This document shows positions 52,076 through 62,704 of a stretch of 64,000 nt of DNA, piece after piece (within the stretch, counting starts at the first letter, position 1; each line of letters starts with the position of its first letter). The notes under the pieces are model-generated. The model saw only the letters and a list, made by a program, of their open reading frames with translations. It was not told the DNA's origin and ran no database searches. Source of the DNA: Oscillospiraceae bacterium (GTDB lineage Bacteria; Bacillota; Clostridia; Oscillospirales; Oscillospiraceae); NCBI GenBank assembly GCA_021202845.1, contig JAJQCF010000022.1, forward strand, positions 1 to 64,000. Reading direction: 5' to 3'. A program made the position numbers and the translations under genes.

Positions 52076-52989
52076 GAAGCGTAATAGATATTCTCGACCT
52101 CTCCGTGGACGAGCTCGACGGCCTCGTGGCCACGGCGAACGACATTATAGCCAACCCGAAAAAATACGCCCACGTCTGCGACGGCAAAAAGCTCGCCACG
52201 CTCTTTTACGAGCCGTCAACCCGCACGCGCCTGAGCTTTGAGGCGGCGATGTACGAGCTGGGCGGCCACGTTCTGAGCATGGCGGACGCGGGCTCCTCCT
52301 CGGCTGCCAAGGGCGAGAGCGTTGCCGACACCGCGCGCGTTGTGAGCTGCTACGCGGACATAATCGCCATGCGCCACCCCAAGGAGGGCGCGCCGATGAT
52401 AGCGGCAATGAACGCCGCCGTGCCGGTCATCAACGCGGGCGACGGCGGCCACAACCACCCCACGCAGACATTGGCCGACTTGCTGACGATAAGCCGCGAA
52501 AAGGGACGGTTTGACAGCATGACGATAGGCGTGTGCGGCGACCTCAAGTTTGGGCGCACGGTTCACAGCCTCATTGCCGCCATGAGCCGCTACGCCAACG
52601 TGCGCTTTGTGCTCATCTCGCCGGAGGAGCTGCGCGTTCCCGCCTACGTCACCGCCGACTACATCGTCGGGCGCGGGCTGGAGTATAAGGAGGTGGCCGA
52701 CCTCGAGTCCGTCATGCCGGAGCTGGACGTGCTCTACATGACCCGCGTGCAGCGCGAGCGCTTTTTCAACGAGGAGGACTATCTGCGCTTAAAGGACAGC
52801 TATATTCTCACGCCGGATAAGCTGAGAACGGCCAAAGAGGACCTGTGCATAATGCACCCGCTGCCGCGCGTGAACGAAATCAGCGTCGCGGTGGACGCGG
52901 ATAAGCGCGCCTGCTACTTCAAGCAGGTGCTCTACGGAAAATATATGCGCATGGCGCTTATACTCAAGCTGTTGGAGGTCGAGGTATGA
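52072..52989 (+). CDS. pyrB: Aspartate carbamoyltransferase catalytic subunit
   Basis: 305 residues. The carbamoyl-phosphate motif Phe-Tyr-Glu-Pro-Ser-Thr-Arg-Thr-Arg is near 45-53; the second Lys/Ser loop (Ala-Lys-Gly-Glu-Ser) and His-Pro-Leu-Pro-Arg near the end are present. First committed step of the pathway. It overlaps pyrE and pyrI by four bases, consistent with a stoichiometric PyrB-PyrI holoenzyme. Confidence 0.95.
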   Translation: MRSVIDILDLSVDELDGLVATANDIIANPKKYAHVCDGKKLATLFYEPSTRTRLSFEAAMYELGGHVLSMADAGSSSAAKGESVADTARVVSCYADIIAMRHPKEGAPMIAAMNAAVPVINAGDGGHNHPTQTLADLLTISREKGRFDSMTIGVCGDLKFGRTVHSLIAAMSRYANVRFVLISPEELRVPAYVTADYIVGRGLEYKEVADLESVMPELDVLYMTRVQRERFFNEEDYLRLKDSYILTPDKLRTAKEDLCIMHPLPRVNEISVAVDADKRACYFKQVLYGKYMRMALILKLLEVEV

Positions 52990-53399
52990 ACATTGATTCC
53001 ATAAGAAACGGCTATGTTATAGACCACATCACCGCCGGACGCGGCATGGAGATATACAATCTGCTCAAGCTCAACCGCTTGGACTGTCAGGTGGCGATAA
53101 TCAACAACGCCGTCAGCGGCAAGCTTGGGCGCAAGGACATCATCAAGGTGGACGGCGAGTTCGAGCTGGACATGGCCGTGCTGGGCTACGTTGACCCCGG
53201 CGTGACGATTGACGTAATACGCAACGGCGTTTTGGTGGAGAAGAAAAAGGCCGCGCTGCCGGAAAAGCTGACAAACGTCCTGTTCTGCCGCAACCCGCGC
53301 TGCATCACGACCGTGGAGCAGGAAATACCCCACATCTTCCGCCTCGCCAACGCCGAAAAACGCATCTACCGCTGCATCTACTGCGACGCCGAGGCGTGA
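52986..53399 (+). CDS. pyrI: Aspartate carbamoyltransferase regulatory subunit
   Basis: 137 residues. An N-terminal allosteric nucleotide-binding domain with Ile-Asp-His-Ile, then a zinc domain with Cys-Arg-Asn-Pro-Arg-Cys and Tyr-Arg-Cys-Ile-Tyr-Cys (four Cys) that contacts PyrB. It makes ATCase sensitive to CTP/ATP. It is a little shorter than the E. coli protein. Because the operon leader is too short for attenuation, PyrI feedback may be the main control. A terminator follows 11 bases later. Confidence 0.94.
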   Translation: MNIDSIRNGYVIDHITAGRGMEIYNLLKLNRLDCQVAIINNAVSGKLGRKDIIKVDGEFELDMAVLGYVDPGVTIDVIRNGVLVEKKKAALPEKLTNVLFCRNPRCITTVEQEIPHIFRLANAEKRIYRCIYCDAEA

Positions 53400-53409
53400 G
53401 CTATAAGCC

Positions 53410-53457
53410 AAGCGCGCACCCGCCCGATGAAAGGGAGAGTGCGCGCTTATTTTATTC
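53410..53457 (+). terminator. Terminator of the pyr operon
   Basis: Perfect 10-bp stem (53410-53419 with 53439-53448), 19-base loop, then ATTTTATTC. Confidence 0.85.
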
Positions 53458-53655
53458 AATATCAATCTCCAATGGCTTATCTATGTCCTCGCCGACGTAT
53501 TTGCCGTTTTTCTTCCGCTGGCGGACGCACTCGGTCAGCAGATATTCAATCTGGCCGTTGACGGAGCGGAAGTCATCCTCTGCCCAAGACGCTATGGCGG
53601 CGTAGAGCTTGGGACTGAGGCGCAGCGGTACCTGCTTTTTCGCGGAGTCGCTCAT
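53452..53655 (-). CDS. Ribbon-helix-helix (Arc-like) DNA-binding protein
   Basis: 67 residues. Val-Pro-Leu-Arg-Leu-Ser-Pro is the beta strand, followed by two helices (Leu-Tyr-Ala-Ala-Ile-Ala-Ser-Trp-Ala; Val-Asn-Gly-Gln-Ile-Glu-Tyr-Leu-Leu) of an Arc-type dimer. The C terminus is acidic. It overlaps the SPFH gene stop by one base and is therefore its co-transcribed partner. An 18-bp palindrome in the SPFH promoter is a plausible operator for it (autoregulation, inferred). Confidence 0.75.
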   Translation of the reverse strand: MSDSAKKQVPLRLSPKLYAAIASWAEDDFRSVNGQIEYLLTECVRQRKKNGKYVGEDIDKPLEIDIE

Positions 53656-54695
53656 CAGTACAGACTGCCGGAGTTGACTATGGGCTGGGCGTCGCGGTTG
53701 CCGCAGAGCACAACCAGCAGATTGGAGGCCATTGCCGCCTTGCGCTCCTCATCCAGCTCAACGGTGTGGTTCTCGCCAAGCCGCTCGAGCGCCATTTCCA
53801 CCATGCCGACCGCACCGTCAACAATCATTTTGCGCGCAGCGATTATTGCGCTGGCCTGCTGGCGCTGGAGCATCACCGCGGCAATCTCCGGCGCGTAGGC
53901 GAGGTGGGTTATGCGCGCTTCTATAATCTCCAAGCCCGCGTTGGCAACCTTTGACTGTATCTCGTCGCGTATGCGGCGGCCCACAATATCGCTGGAGCCG
54001 CGCAGGCTGCCCTCGTCCGCCACGCCGTCGCCGGTGGTGTCCACGTTGGGAGCCGTGTCGTAGGGGTAGAGGCGCACGATGCCGCGCAGGGCGCTGTCGC
54101 ATTGCAGCGAGAGGTATTCCTTGTAGTTATCCACGTTGAACACCGCCGCCGCTGTGTCCTCCACGCGCCAAGTGACGGCTATGGCAATCTCCACAGGGTT
54201 GCCGAGGCAGTCGTTGATTTTCTGCCGCGAGTTGTTCAGCGTCATAATTTTCAGCGATACGCGCTTGTTGGTGACGACCTCGGGGCGGACAATGCCGGAG
54301 GTCATGGCCTGCAGAACAGCGGAGCTTTGGGACTGACGCGAGTCAACGTCGCCGCTCTGTCCCAGCCGCGTTCCCGCCGCGGGGTTGACGGAGACGCAGA
54401 AGGGATTGACAAAGTAAAAGCCCTCGCCCCTGAGCGTGCCTATGTATTTGCCGAACAGCGTCAGCACCAGCGCCTCCTGCGGCTTGAGAATTTTCAGACC
54501 GGCATAGAGGAAAATTGAAACTATCAGCAGCGCCGAGCCGACTATGCAGAAGCAGAGCGCCGCTGCAAAGGCGTCTTCGTAGTCAAACGTCAGGCAAGCC
54601 GCCACGATGGCCGCAATGCCCGCAATATCCATAACGATAGCCCCCACGAGCACGGCAAGGCCGTTTTTATTTGTTTGCAAGACATTCTCTTTCAT
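53655..54695 (-). CDS. SPFH/Band 7 domain membrane protein
   Basis: 346 residues. Two N-terminal membrane helices (about 12-35 and 42-65), then the SPFH domain (about 70-270; Leu-Lys-Pro-Gln-Glu-Ala-Leu-Val-Leu and Phe-Gly-Lys-Tyr-Ile-Gly-Thr), and a C-terminal helical part with Arg-Gln-Gln-Ala. Such proteins form oligomeric rings that organise membrane microdomains or proteases. RBS AAAGGAG; the promoter lies 30 bases upstream with a palindromic operator. The RHH gene follows. Confidence 0.85.
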   Translation of the reverse strand: MKENVLQTNKNGLAVLVGAIVMDIAGIAAIVAACLTFDYEDAFAAALCFCIVGSALLIVSIFLYAGLKILKPQEALVLTLFGKYIGTLRGEGFYFVNPFCVSVNPAAGTRLGQSGDVDSRQSQSSAVLQAMTSGIVRPEVVTNKRVSLKIMTLNNSRQKINDCLGNPVEIAIAVTWRVEDTAAAVFNVDNYKEYLSLQCDSALRGIVRLYPYDTAPNVDTTGDGVADEGSLRGSSDIVGRRIRDEIQSKVANAGLEIIEARITHLAYAPEIAAVMLQRQQASAIIAARKMIVDGAVGMVEMALERLGENHTVELDEERKAAMASNLLVVLCGNRDAQPIVNSGSLY

Positions 54696-54724
54696 ATCTA
54701 CGCATCTCCTTTCGTGATATCAAA

Positions 54725-54753
54725 ATGATATCATATCAATATTGATATGTCAA
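54725..54753 (-). promoter_or_regulatory. SPFH-RHH promoter with internal palindromic operator
   Basis: Minus strand TTGACA (54753-54748), 17-base spacer, TATCAT (54730-54725). The perfect palindrome CATATCAATATTGATATG (54732-54749) fills the spacer, and further TGATAT/GATATC copies flank it, so a bound repressor would block RNA polymerase. Confidence 0.75.
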
Positions 54754-54767
54754 TAGAGAAAACATAA

Positions 54768-54796
54768 AAGCCGCAGCGTTTTTTACGCTGCGGCTT
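54768..54796 (-). terminator. Terminator of hpf
   Basis: Perfect 12-bp stem (54768-54779 with 54785-54796) with loop of five; on the minus strand followed by TTATGTTTTC. Confidence 0.85.
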
Positions 54797-54822
54797 GGAG
54801 TTATGCAACTTGAACGGATATA

Positions 54823-55380
54823 TCAGTCGATGTCTGCGGCGGAGATGAGGCCGTAGCCGCCGTTGTTGCGGCGGTAGACGACGGAAAAGCTGTCGTCGTC
54901 ATCGACGTTGATGAAGGCGTAGAACTCATGTTCCAGCAGGTTCATCTGCAAAATGGCCTCCTGAGCGGACATAGGTTTGAGGGAGAAGCGCTTTGTGCGT
55001 ACGATTTTGAACTCGCCCTCGTCCTCGCTGTCGTCATCTTCTGCGGAGGGCACATATTCCTCCTTGACCTCGCGCTCGAACGCACCTTCGCGCAGGCGCT
55101 TTTCAAGGCGGGTCTTGTTCTTGCGCACCTGACGCTCAATGGCGGCGCAGCAGGCGTCAATGCTGGCGTAAACGTCGGTGCCGTAGTCAGTGGCGCGGTA
55201 GAACATACCGTTGTTGTTGAGGGTTATTTCAACGCGGGTGCGGCCGCGCTCGGAGGAAAAGACAATTCCGGCGTCGGATTCCGTGCGGAAGAACTTGTCC
55301 AGCTTGCCGACCTTCTTTTCGGCGTAGGCGCGCTCCTCACCGCTGACCTGTATTTTTTTTTCTATAAAGTTGAATCTCAT
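54823..55380 (-). CDS. hpf: Ribosome hibernation-promoting factor, long form
   Basis: 185 residues. The N-terminal S30AE/RaiA domain (about 1-100) binds the 30S subunit. An acidic linker follows (about 110-125, Asp-Asp-Asp-Ser-Glu-Asp-Glu), then the C-terminal dimerisation domain (about 130-185) with Lys-Arg-Phe-Ser-Leu-Lys-Pro-Met and Glu-Ala-Ile-Leu-Gln-Met. The long form makes 100S ribosome dimers in stationary phase. RBS AAAAGGAG; its own promoter lies at 55441-55469. Confidence 0.93.
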   Translation of the reverse strand: MRFNFIEKKIQVSGEERAYAEKKVGKLDKFFRTESDAGIVFSSERGRTRVEITLNNNGMFYRATDYGTDVYASIDACCAAIERQVRKNKTRLEKRLREGAFEREVKEEYVPSAEDDDSEDEGEFKIVRTKRFSLKPMSAQEAILQMNLLEHEFYAFINVDDDDSFSVVYRRNNGGYGLISAADID

Positions 55381-55440
55381 ATAATATCAGCTCCTTTTAC
55401 TGAAGGCGGTCAGGCCGCCGAAACGGCCTCCGCCAATGCT

Positions 55441-55469
55441 ATTGTACCATATTTCCCCCACCCGTGCAA
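55441..55469 (-). promoter_or_regulatory. Promoter of hpf
   Basis: Minus strand TTGCAC (55469-55464), 17-base spacer, TACAAT (55446-55441). Confidence 0.65.
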
Positions 55470-55508
55470 CTCTTTTAAACGCCGAATGGGCGGAAAAGTG
55501 GGTGCGTT

Positions 55509-57518
55509 TTAATCCTCAACCGGCTCCTCATCGACGCTTTCCAGCACGCTGAGGTCGATGTCCGTGACTATTGTGCAGCTCGGCAGCGCGTCCTGCAGTT
55601 CGGCTATGTCCTCGGCGGTCAGCGCGGAGTTGCCGCTTATATAGAGCGTTTGCAGGCTCTTGAGCGAGTAGAGCGGGCTCAGGTCGGAAATGGAGTTATC
55701 CTCCAAGCTCAGCGTGCGCAGGCTCGTGAGAGAGCTGAGAGCGGAGATGTCGCTTATGCGGCAGTCGTTCAGCTCCAGTGTGCGCAGCGCGGTCAGGCTG
55801 CGCAGCGCGCTTACGCTGCCGATGGGGTTCGAGCTGAGGTAGAGCGAGGTTATGCCTGTGCAGCCGCTCAGCGCAGATATGTCGCTTATGGAGTTGGAGA
55901 GCAAATTCAGCGCTTTCAGCGACGTGTGGTTTGCCAGGGGCGAGATGTCGCTTATGCTGTTGCTGCCAAGCTCCAGCGTCTCCAGCTCGGTCAGGTCCGC
56001 GAGCGGCGAGAGGTCGCTGATGCTGTTCCCCGTGAGGCTCAGCGCCTTGAGCTCCGTGAAGTATTCCAGCCCCGTCAGGTCGCTTATGCCGGCGGAAACC
56101 GCGCTGAGCGCCGTGGCGTCGGAAGTGTACACTATGCCGCCCAATTCAACGGTGTAGCACAAATCGTCGTCGTGAATAATTTCACAGTCCGGCAGCGCCT
56201 CGCTAAGCTCCTGCACAGCGTTGAGCGTGAGGTCGTCGTTATTTTCAATGGTGAGCTTTTCAAGGCTTGTGAGCGAGTACAGCTCCTGCAAGTCCTCGTC
56301 CGTGAGGTCCGTGCCGCTCAAGTCAAGCTCGGTGAGCTGCGTCAGAATGTGCAGCGGCGAAAAGCTCTTAATGTCGTTGCCCGCCAGCGAGAGCGTTGTC
56401 AGGCTCGTCAGGTAGCTGAGAGCCGTCAGGTCGGTCACGGAGTTGTTGCTTATGTCCAGCGCCGTGAGCGTTGTCATGGACATGAGCGGGCGAATGTCGC
56501 TTATGTCGTTGCCGCTGAGGTTCAGCTCCTCCAGCGCCGTCAGCTCCATGAGCGGGGAGATGTCGCTTATCTCGTTGTCGCTGAGGTCAAGCTGCGTCAA
56601 GAGCGTACACTGGCTGAGGTCGGAAATGTCGTCAATCTTCAGTCCGCTCAAGTCCAGCTCCTCCGCCTCGGTGGTGAACGTCACATTGCCGTAGGTTATT
56701 TCCAAAATGTCCACGCTCACATCGCCGGTGTATATGGAGCAGTCCGGCAGCGCCTCGGCCAGCTCGTCAAGTTGGGACTGGGTCATCTCGATGTCCCTCA
56801 GGCTGAGTGTGCGCAGTCCCGTGAGAGCGCAGAGCGGCGTGAAGTCGTCTATCGGGTTGCCGTCCAAGTACAGGCTGCGCAGGGAGGAGAGGCCGCTGAG
56901 TGCGCTGAGGTCGGAAATTCGGTTGGAGGAGAGGTTCAGGTACTCAAGCGCCGTCAGAGCTGCCAGCGGGGAGATATCCGACAGCGAGTTGGAGGAAAGG
57001 CTCAAATTCGTCAGGCTCGTCAGCGAGGATAGGGACGCGATGTCGCTGTCGTTCAGGCCGGAGGAGTTCAGCACAAGGCTTGTTACGTCTGTCTCCACCA
57101 TGCTGTCGCCGACCTCGACGTACTCCGTCTCGTCGCCCTCGGAGCCGGACTTCTGCGCTTTCAGCTCGTCCAAATAGGCGGCCAGCTCGTCGCCGCCGAC
57201 CTTGGAGTAGCCGAGGTAGAGCACCTGTATGGCCATGTCAAGGTCGTCCTGCGCGAGATATATGTCCGCCATGAGGCTGTAGCACTCGGCGGTGGACTTT
57301 TCGCCCAGCGCCTGTTCCAGCCAGCCCAGCGCGCCGTCGTAGTCCTTTGTCAGATATGCCAGCTGCGCGTTTTCGTAGTATTCGGAATACTTTTTGCTGC
57401 TGCCCGTCAGGGAGCCGATAAGTATGCAGATGACGACGATAATAATAACCAGCACGGCGGTTGCTCCGCCAAAGAGCAGCAGTCTGCTGCGTTTGTCATC
57501 GAGATTGAAAAGTTTCAT
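55509..57518 (-). CDS. Membrane-anchored TPR and leucine-rich-repeat protein
   Basis: 669 residues. An N-terminal cytosolic stub and one membrane helix (about 13-37) precede a TPR-like pair (about 43-115; Ala-Gln-Leu-Ala-Tyr-Leu, Ala-Leu-Gly-Trp-Leu). About 22-residue internalin-type LRRs then fill the rest in three blocks, each unit of the form Leu-x-x-Leu-x-Leu-x-x-Asn-x-Ile-Ser-Asp-Ile-Ser-Pro-Leu. Two short non-LRR inserts (near 245-290 and 440-475) start with Ala-Leu-Pro-Asp-Cys. The LRR face is extracellular, suited to protein or glycan binding; the ligand is unknown. RBS AAAGGAGG. It follows dnaJ after a terminator. Confidence 0.82.
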   Translation of the reverse strand: MKLFNLDDKRSRLLLFGGATAVLVIIIVVICILIGSLTGSSKKYSEYYENAQLAYLTKDYDGALGWLEQALGEKSTAECYSLMADIYLAQDDLDMAIQVLYLGYSKVGGDELAAYLDELKAQKSGSEGDETEYVEVGDSMVETDVTSLVLNSSGLNDSDIASLSSLTSLTNLSLSSNSLSDISPLAALTALEYLNLSSNRISDLSALSGLSSLRSLYLDGNPIDDFTPLCALTGLRTLSLRDIEMTQSQLDELAEALPDCSIYTGDVSVDILEITYGNVTFTTEAEELDLSGLKIDDISDLSQCTLLTQLDLSDNEISDISPLMELTALEELNLSGNDISDIRPLMSMTTLTALDISNNSVTDLTALSYLTSLTTLSLAGNDIKSFSPLHILTQLTELDLSGTDLTDEDLQELYSLTSLEKLTIENNDDLTLNAVQELSEALPDCEIIHDDDLCYTVELGGIVYTSDATALSAVSAGISDLTGLEYFTELKALSLTGNSISDLSPLADLTELETLELGSNSISDISPLANHTSLKALNLLSNSISDISALSGCTGITSLYLSSNPIGSVSALRSLTALRTLELNDCRISDISALSSLTSLRTLSLEDNSISDLSPLYSLKSLQTLYISGNSALTAEDIAELQDALPSCTIVTDIDLSVLESVDEEPVED

Positions 57519-57570
57519 GCTTTCAAGCGCCTCCTTTAGGAAGGATAGGTGTCCTCTATAAGGCTCTTAC

Positions 57571-57604
57571 CACAAAAATGCATACTTATTGCATACTTTT
57601 TGTG
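57571..57604 (-). terminator. Terminator of the hrcA-dnaJ operon
   Basis: Stem CACAAAAA/TTTTTGTG with an inner TGCA/TGCA pair; AT-rich, between dnaJ and the LRR gene. Confidence 0.5.
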
Positions 57605-57610
57605 AACTTT

Positions 57611-58750
57611 TTATTTCTTTTTCTTCTTTTTTTCAAAAATATTTTTAACGCCGGGCTTGATTCCCTCGGCCTCGCCGACAGCCTCGGCGTAGCTGCGCAG
57701 CAGCTCCTTTTGCTCGTGCGTGAGGTTTTTCGGCGTGACAATGGTCACGGTGACGTACTGGTCGCCGCGCCCCGAGCTGTTGAGGTAGGGGATTCCCTTG
57801 CCGCGCAGACGGAACACGGAGCCGGTCTGCGTGCCCTCAGGCAGAGTGTACTTCACCTTGCCGTCCAACGTCGGGACCTCTAACTCCGCGCCGAGGGCGG
57901 CCTGAGCGAAGGAGATAGGCATTTCAAACAGCACGCTGGCGCCGTCGCGCTCGAATAGGGGGTGAGCTTTTACCGACACGGTTATAAGCAAATCGCCCTT
58001 GCCGCCGCCGTTTGTGCCCGCGTGACCCTGACCGCGCAGGGAGATTGTCTGCCCGTCGTCTATACCGGCGGGAATGTTGACGTTCAGCTTGCGCTGGCGG
58101 CGCACCTTGCCCTTGCCGCTGCACTTGGAGCAGGGGTGGCTGATTATTTTGCCCGTGCCGTTGCAGCGGCGGCAGGGGCTCGTGGCGGCCATAACGCCGA
58201 ACGGTGTGCGCTGCTGTGTGCGCACGGAGCCTGTGCCGCTGCAGTCGGGGCAGGTTTCGGGGCTGTAGCCGCTTTCGCAGCCGGTACCGGTGCAGTCGTC
58301 GCAGTCTTCAATGCGCGCCACGCTTATCTCCTTGGAGCAGCCGAATGCCGCCTCCTCAAACGAAATGGAAATGCCGACGCGCGCGTTCTCGCCGGTCATA
58401 GGCCCGTTTCTGCGCCCGCTGCTGCCGCCGAAGCCGAAGCCGCCGCCGAATATATTGCCCAGTATGTCGCCCAAGTCGTCAAAGCCGAAGCCGCCCGCGC
58501 CGCCGCCGAAGCCGGACTCGGGGTCAAAGGCCGCGTGACCGTACTGGTCGTAGCGGGCGCGCTTGTCGCTGTCGGACAGCACCTCGTAGGCCTCGCTGAG
58601 CTCCTTGAAGCGCTCCTCGCACTCCTTGTCGCCGGGGTGCAGGTCGGGGTGGTACTGCTTTGCCAGCTTGCGGTATGCTTTTTTTATCTCATCGTCGCCC
58701 GCGCCCTTGCTCAGGCCGAGGACTTCGTAATAATCTCTTTTATCTGCCAT
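57611..58750 (-). CDS. dnaJ: Chaperone DnaJ
   Basis: 379 residues. J domain with His-Pro-Asp near 33-35, Gly/Phe-rich region (about 75-110), four Cys-x-x-Cys-x-Gly-x-Gly-type zinc motifs (about 140-215), and C-terminal substrate-binding domains. Co-chaperone that stimulates DnaK ATPase. It ends in a Lys-rich tail (six consecutive Lys). It follows dnaK on the same strand after a gap with a 10-bp hairpin. Confidence 0.96.
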   Translation of the reverse strand: MADKRDYYEVLGLSKGAGDDEIKKAYRKLAKQYHPDLHPGDKECEERFKELSEAYEVLSDSDKRARYDQYGHAAFDPESGFGGGAGGFGFDDLGDILGNIFGGGFGFGGSSGRRNGPMTGENARVGISISFEEAAFGCSKEISVARIEDCDDCTGTGCESGYSPETCPDCSGTGSVRTQQRTPFGVMAATSPCRRCNGTGKIISHPCSKCSGKGKVRRQRKLNVNIPAGIDDGQTISLRGQGHAGTNGGGKGDLLITVSVKAHPLFERDGASVLFEMPISFAQAALGAELEVPTLDGKVKYTLPEGTQTGSVFRLRGKGIPYLNSSGRGDQYVTVTIVTPKNLTHEQKELLRSYAEAVGEAEGIKPGVKNIFEKKKKKK

Positions 58751-58774
58751 GCTCTCACCTCAATAACGGGTCAA

Positions 58775-58806
58775 TGCGGGCGCGCAAAATTATATACGCG
58801 CCCGCA
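58775..58806 (-). other. Intercistronic hairpin between dnaK and dnaJ
   Basis: Perfect 10-bp GC-rich stem (58775-58784 with 58797-58806), 12-base AT-rich loop, no T run. It is probably an mRNA processing or stabilising element after dnaK. Confidence 0.6.
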
Positions 58807-58848
58807 GAGAATATATGCCTAATCGCGGCTAAAGTCAAGCCTATTTTC

Positions 58849-60753
<1,905 letters not shown>

Positions 60754-60794
60754 TTAAGTGGATGCTTATATATTTTCAGCGTAAGCTGTTGTTT

Positions 60795-61361
60795 TCAGTT
60801 GGCTACCTTGACCATGCTGAAGCGTATGACCTTGTCGGCAATCTTGAAGCCCTTTTGGAATTCCTCGACTATCTCGCCTTCGCCGTAGCTCTCGTCCTCG
60901 ATGTGCATAACGGCGTTGTGGAGATTGGGGTCGAACGTATGGCCCTTGGCCTCTATTGCTTCAACGCCTAATTTCTGCATAACGTCAGTGAGCTGCGTCA
61001 TCGTCATCTCAATGCCCTTTTTCAGAGCCTCGTCCGCCGACTCAACGGCCAGCGCGCGTTCCAAATTGTCATAGACGGGCAGGAACTTGGTGATTGTCTC
61101 CACACGTATGTCTGTGTAAAGGTTCTCCTTTTCCTTGGCTGTGCGCTTGCGGAAGTTGTCGTACTCGGCCATCAGGCGGAGGTATTTTTCCTTTTCCAGC
61201 TTCAGCAGCTCACCCGCGTCGGGAGCAACCTCGCTCGCTTGTTCAGTACTCTCCTCCTGCGGCGCGCTCTCGGCGGTCTCCGCCGCCTCTGCTTCGGTTT
61301 CCTCGGCGTCCTGAGCTTTTTCCTCCTCAGCCGCCGCCGTGTCTTTCTTGTTCTTCACCAT
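60795..61361 (-). CDS. grpE: Nucleotide exchange factor GrpE
   Basis: 188 residues. A long acidic Glu/Ala-rich N terminus (1-55), a coiled-coil with Tyr-Asp-Asn-Phe-Arg-Lys-Arg, and a C-terminal beta domain with His-Asn-Ala-Val-Met-His. It releases ADP from DnaK. It lies 5 bases after hrcA. Confidence 0.95.
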   Translation of the reverse strand: MVKNKKDTAAAEEEKAQDAEETEAEAAETAESAPQEESTEQASEVAPDAGELLKLEKEKYLRLMAEYDNFRKRTAKEKENLYTDIRVETITKFLPVYDNLERALAVESADEALKKGIEMTMTQLTDVMQKLGVEAIEAKGHTFDPNLHNAVMHIEDESYGEGEIVEEFQKGFKIADKVIRFSMVKVAN

Positions 61362-61366
61362 TTAAT

Positions 61367-62455
61367 TCACCTCTCAGGTTTTTCTGCTTTATCAGTAATC
61401 ATCAGCTTGCCGAAGCCGGGGAGCGTTGTGTCCTTTCCGGCTGAAAGCAGCCTGCTCAGCGCGTCGGCAATGGTTTTCAGCTTGGAGGCGACGTCGGAGT
61501 AGTCCATGCGCGTGGGTCCCACGACGCCTATCAGTCCCTGCGTTCCGTCGCCCGCGTCGAACTTTGCCAGCACAACGCTGGAGTCGGCCAGCTCCTCGGC
61601 CACGTTTTCGGGGCCTATCAGCACCTTTACGCCCTCGCCCACGTCCAGCGGGGACAGGGAGGAGAGGTGGCCGGTGTCGGAGAGATAAGCCATGAGCTGC
61701 TGCGCCTTGTCGGGGTCGCGGTACTCGGGCAGCTGCAGCAGCTTGGACTCTCCCGAGAGCACCGCGCGCGAGGCTCCCGCCTCCGCCAGTATCTGCATTG
61801 TGAAAGCGCTTATCGCCGCCACAAGACCCATAGTGTCGCCCGCGGCGGACTCCGTTACGGAGATGAGCAGCGGCGTTATCTGCTCGCGCGTCAGGCCGGT
61901 GAAGCCGGAGTTGAACATGGTGGAGAGCTTTTTTATCATGCCCTCGTCAACGGAAAAGGGAAGATGTATGAGCTTGTTTTTCACCGTGTTGTCGCTGAGC
62001 ATGACCACAATAATAAAGGTATTGGGGTCAACATAGATGAGGTCAAAGCGCTTGGCCGTGGCCGGTCCGCTGGCCGCAATGGCCATTGCCGGATAGTTTG
62101 TCAACTCCGCGGCAATTTTGCCCACGTCGTCCATCAGCTTGTCCAGCTGCTCAATCTTTGCGTCAAGGCGCTTGCTTATTTCGTCGGTCTCGGCGTCCGT
62201 GGGGGCGCGGCGGCTCATAAGCTCGTTGACGTAAACGCGGTAGCCCGCGGGCGTCGGCACACGTCCGGCGGAGGTGTGCGGCTGTTCGAGATAGCCCATG
62301 CTGGTGAGCTCGGCAAGCTCGTTGCGTATCGTGGCGGAGCTGACGCTGAGTCCGGCCTTCTCGGCGATGAGCTTGCTGCCCACCGGCTCGGCGGAGGCGA
62401 TGTACTCGTCCACGACCGCGGCAAGTATTTTCTTTTTTCTCTCGCTGATGTCCAT
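61367..62455 (-). CDS. hrcA: Heat-inducible transcription repressor HrcA
   Basis: 362 residues. N-terminal winged helix (about 1-75; Val-Gly-Ser-Lys, Ser-Ser-Ala-Thr-Ile-Arg-Asn-Glu), then the GAF-like and inserted dimerisation domains; His-Thr-Ser-Ala-Gly-Arg-Val-Pro is a family marker. It represses its own operon by binding CIRCE at 62492-62518. First gene of hrcA-grpE-dnaK-dnaJ. Confidence 0.95.
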   Translation of the reverse strand: MDISERKKKILAAVVDEYIASAEPVGSKLIAEKAGLSVSSATIRNELAELTSMGYLEQPHTSAGRVPTPAGYRVYVNELMSRRAPTDAETDEISKRLDAKIEQLDKLMDDVGKIAAELTNYPAMAIAASGPATAKRFDLIYVDPNTFIIVVMLSDNTVKNKLIHLPFSVDEGMIKKLSTMFNSGFTGLTREQITPLLISVTESAAGDTMGLVAAISAFTMQILAEAGASRAVLSGESKLLQLPEYRDPDKAQQLMAYLSDTGHLSSLSPLDVGEGVKVLIGPENVAEELADSSVVLAKFDAGDGTQGLIGVVGPTRMDYSDVASKLKTIADALSRLLSAGKDTTLPGFGKLMITDKAEKPER

Positions 62456-62491
62456 TTTCGTTCTACCGTTAGCAGTCCGGCCAGCTGATTG

Positions 62492-62518
62492 CTGGCACTC
62501 TTACCTTTCGAGTGCTAA
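62492..62518 (-). promoter_or_regulatory. CIRCE operator
   Basis: TTAGCACTC half-site (minus strand, 62518-62510), 9-base spacer, then GAGTGCCAG (62500-62492). The second half-site has two changes from the consensus GAGTGCTAA. It overlaps the -10 of the hrcA promoter. Confidence 0.92.
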
Positions 62519-62545
62519 TTTAACACCAACGCATATATTTGTCAA
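62517..62545 (-). promoter_or_regulatory. Promoter of the hrcA operon
   Basis: Minus strand TTGACA (62545-62540), 17-base spacer, TAAATT (62522-62517), immediately upstream of CIRCE. Confidence 0.75.
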
Positions 62546-62629
62546 GTACTTTTCTGAAGATTTGCGCGTAATTCACAAAAATATAATAATTGAGGCGCCA
62601 AAGCTGTGTACAGCGCTATGACAAAACGG

Positions 62630-62658
62630 TTGACATCAGCCTTGGCGCGTGGTATAGT
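62630..62658 (+). promoter_or_regulatory. Promoter of the Fur/Zur-family gene
   Basis: TTGACA at 62630-62635, 17-base spacer, TATAGT at 62653-62658. Confidence 0.75.
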
Positions 62659-62681
62659 AATTTGCGAATGAATCGCAAATT
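62659..62681 (+). promoter_or_regulatory. Zur/Fur-type operator candidate
   Basis: Perfect inverted repeat AATTTGCG / CGCAAATT with a 7-base centre, directly after the -10 of the regulator promoter. The position is right for repression by the encoded regulator. Confidence 0.65.
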
Positions 62682-62704
62682 TCACCGTAGGAGGGAAATA
62701 TCCC

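Noticed and set aside
55700-57080. Tandem DNA repeats or a CRISPR-like array
   Set aside because: The 66-base periodicity comes from 22-residue leucine-rich repeats of the encoded protein, and the units vary too much for a CRISPR array.
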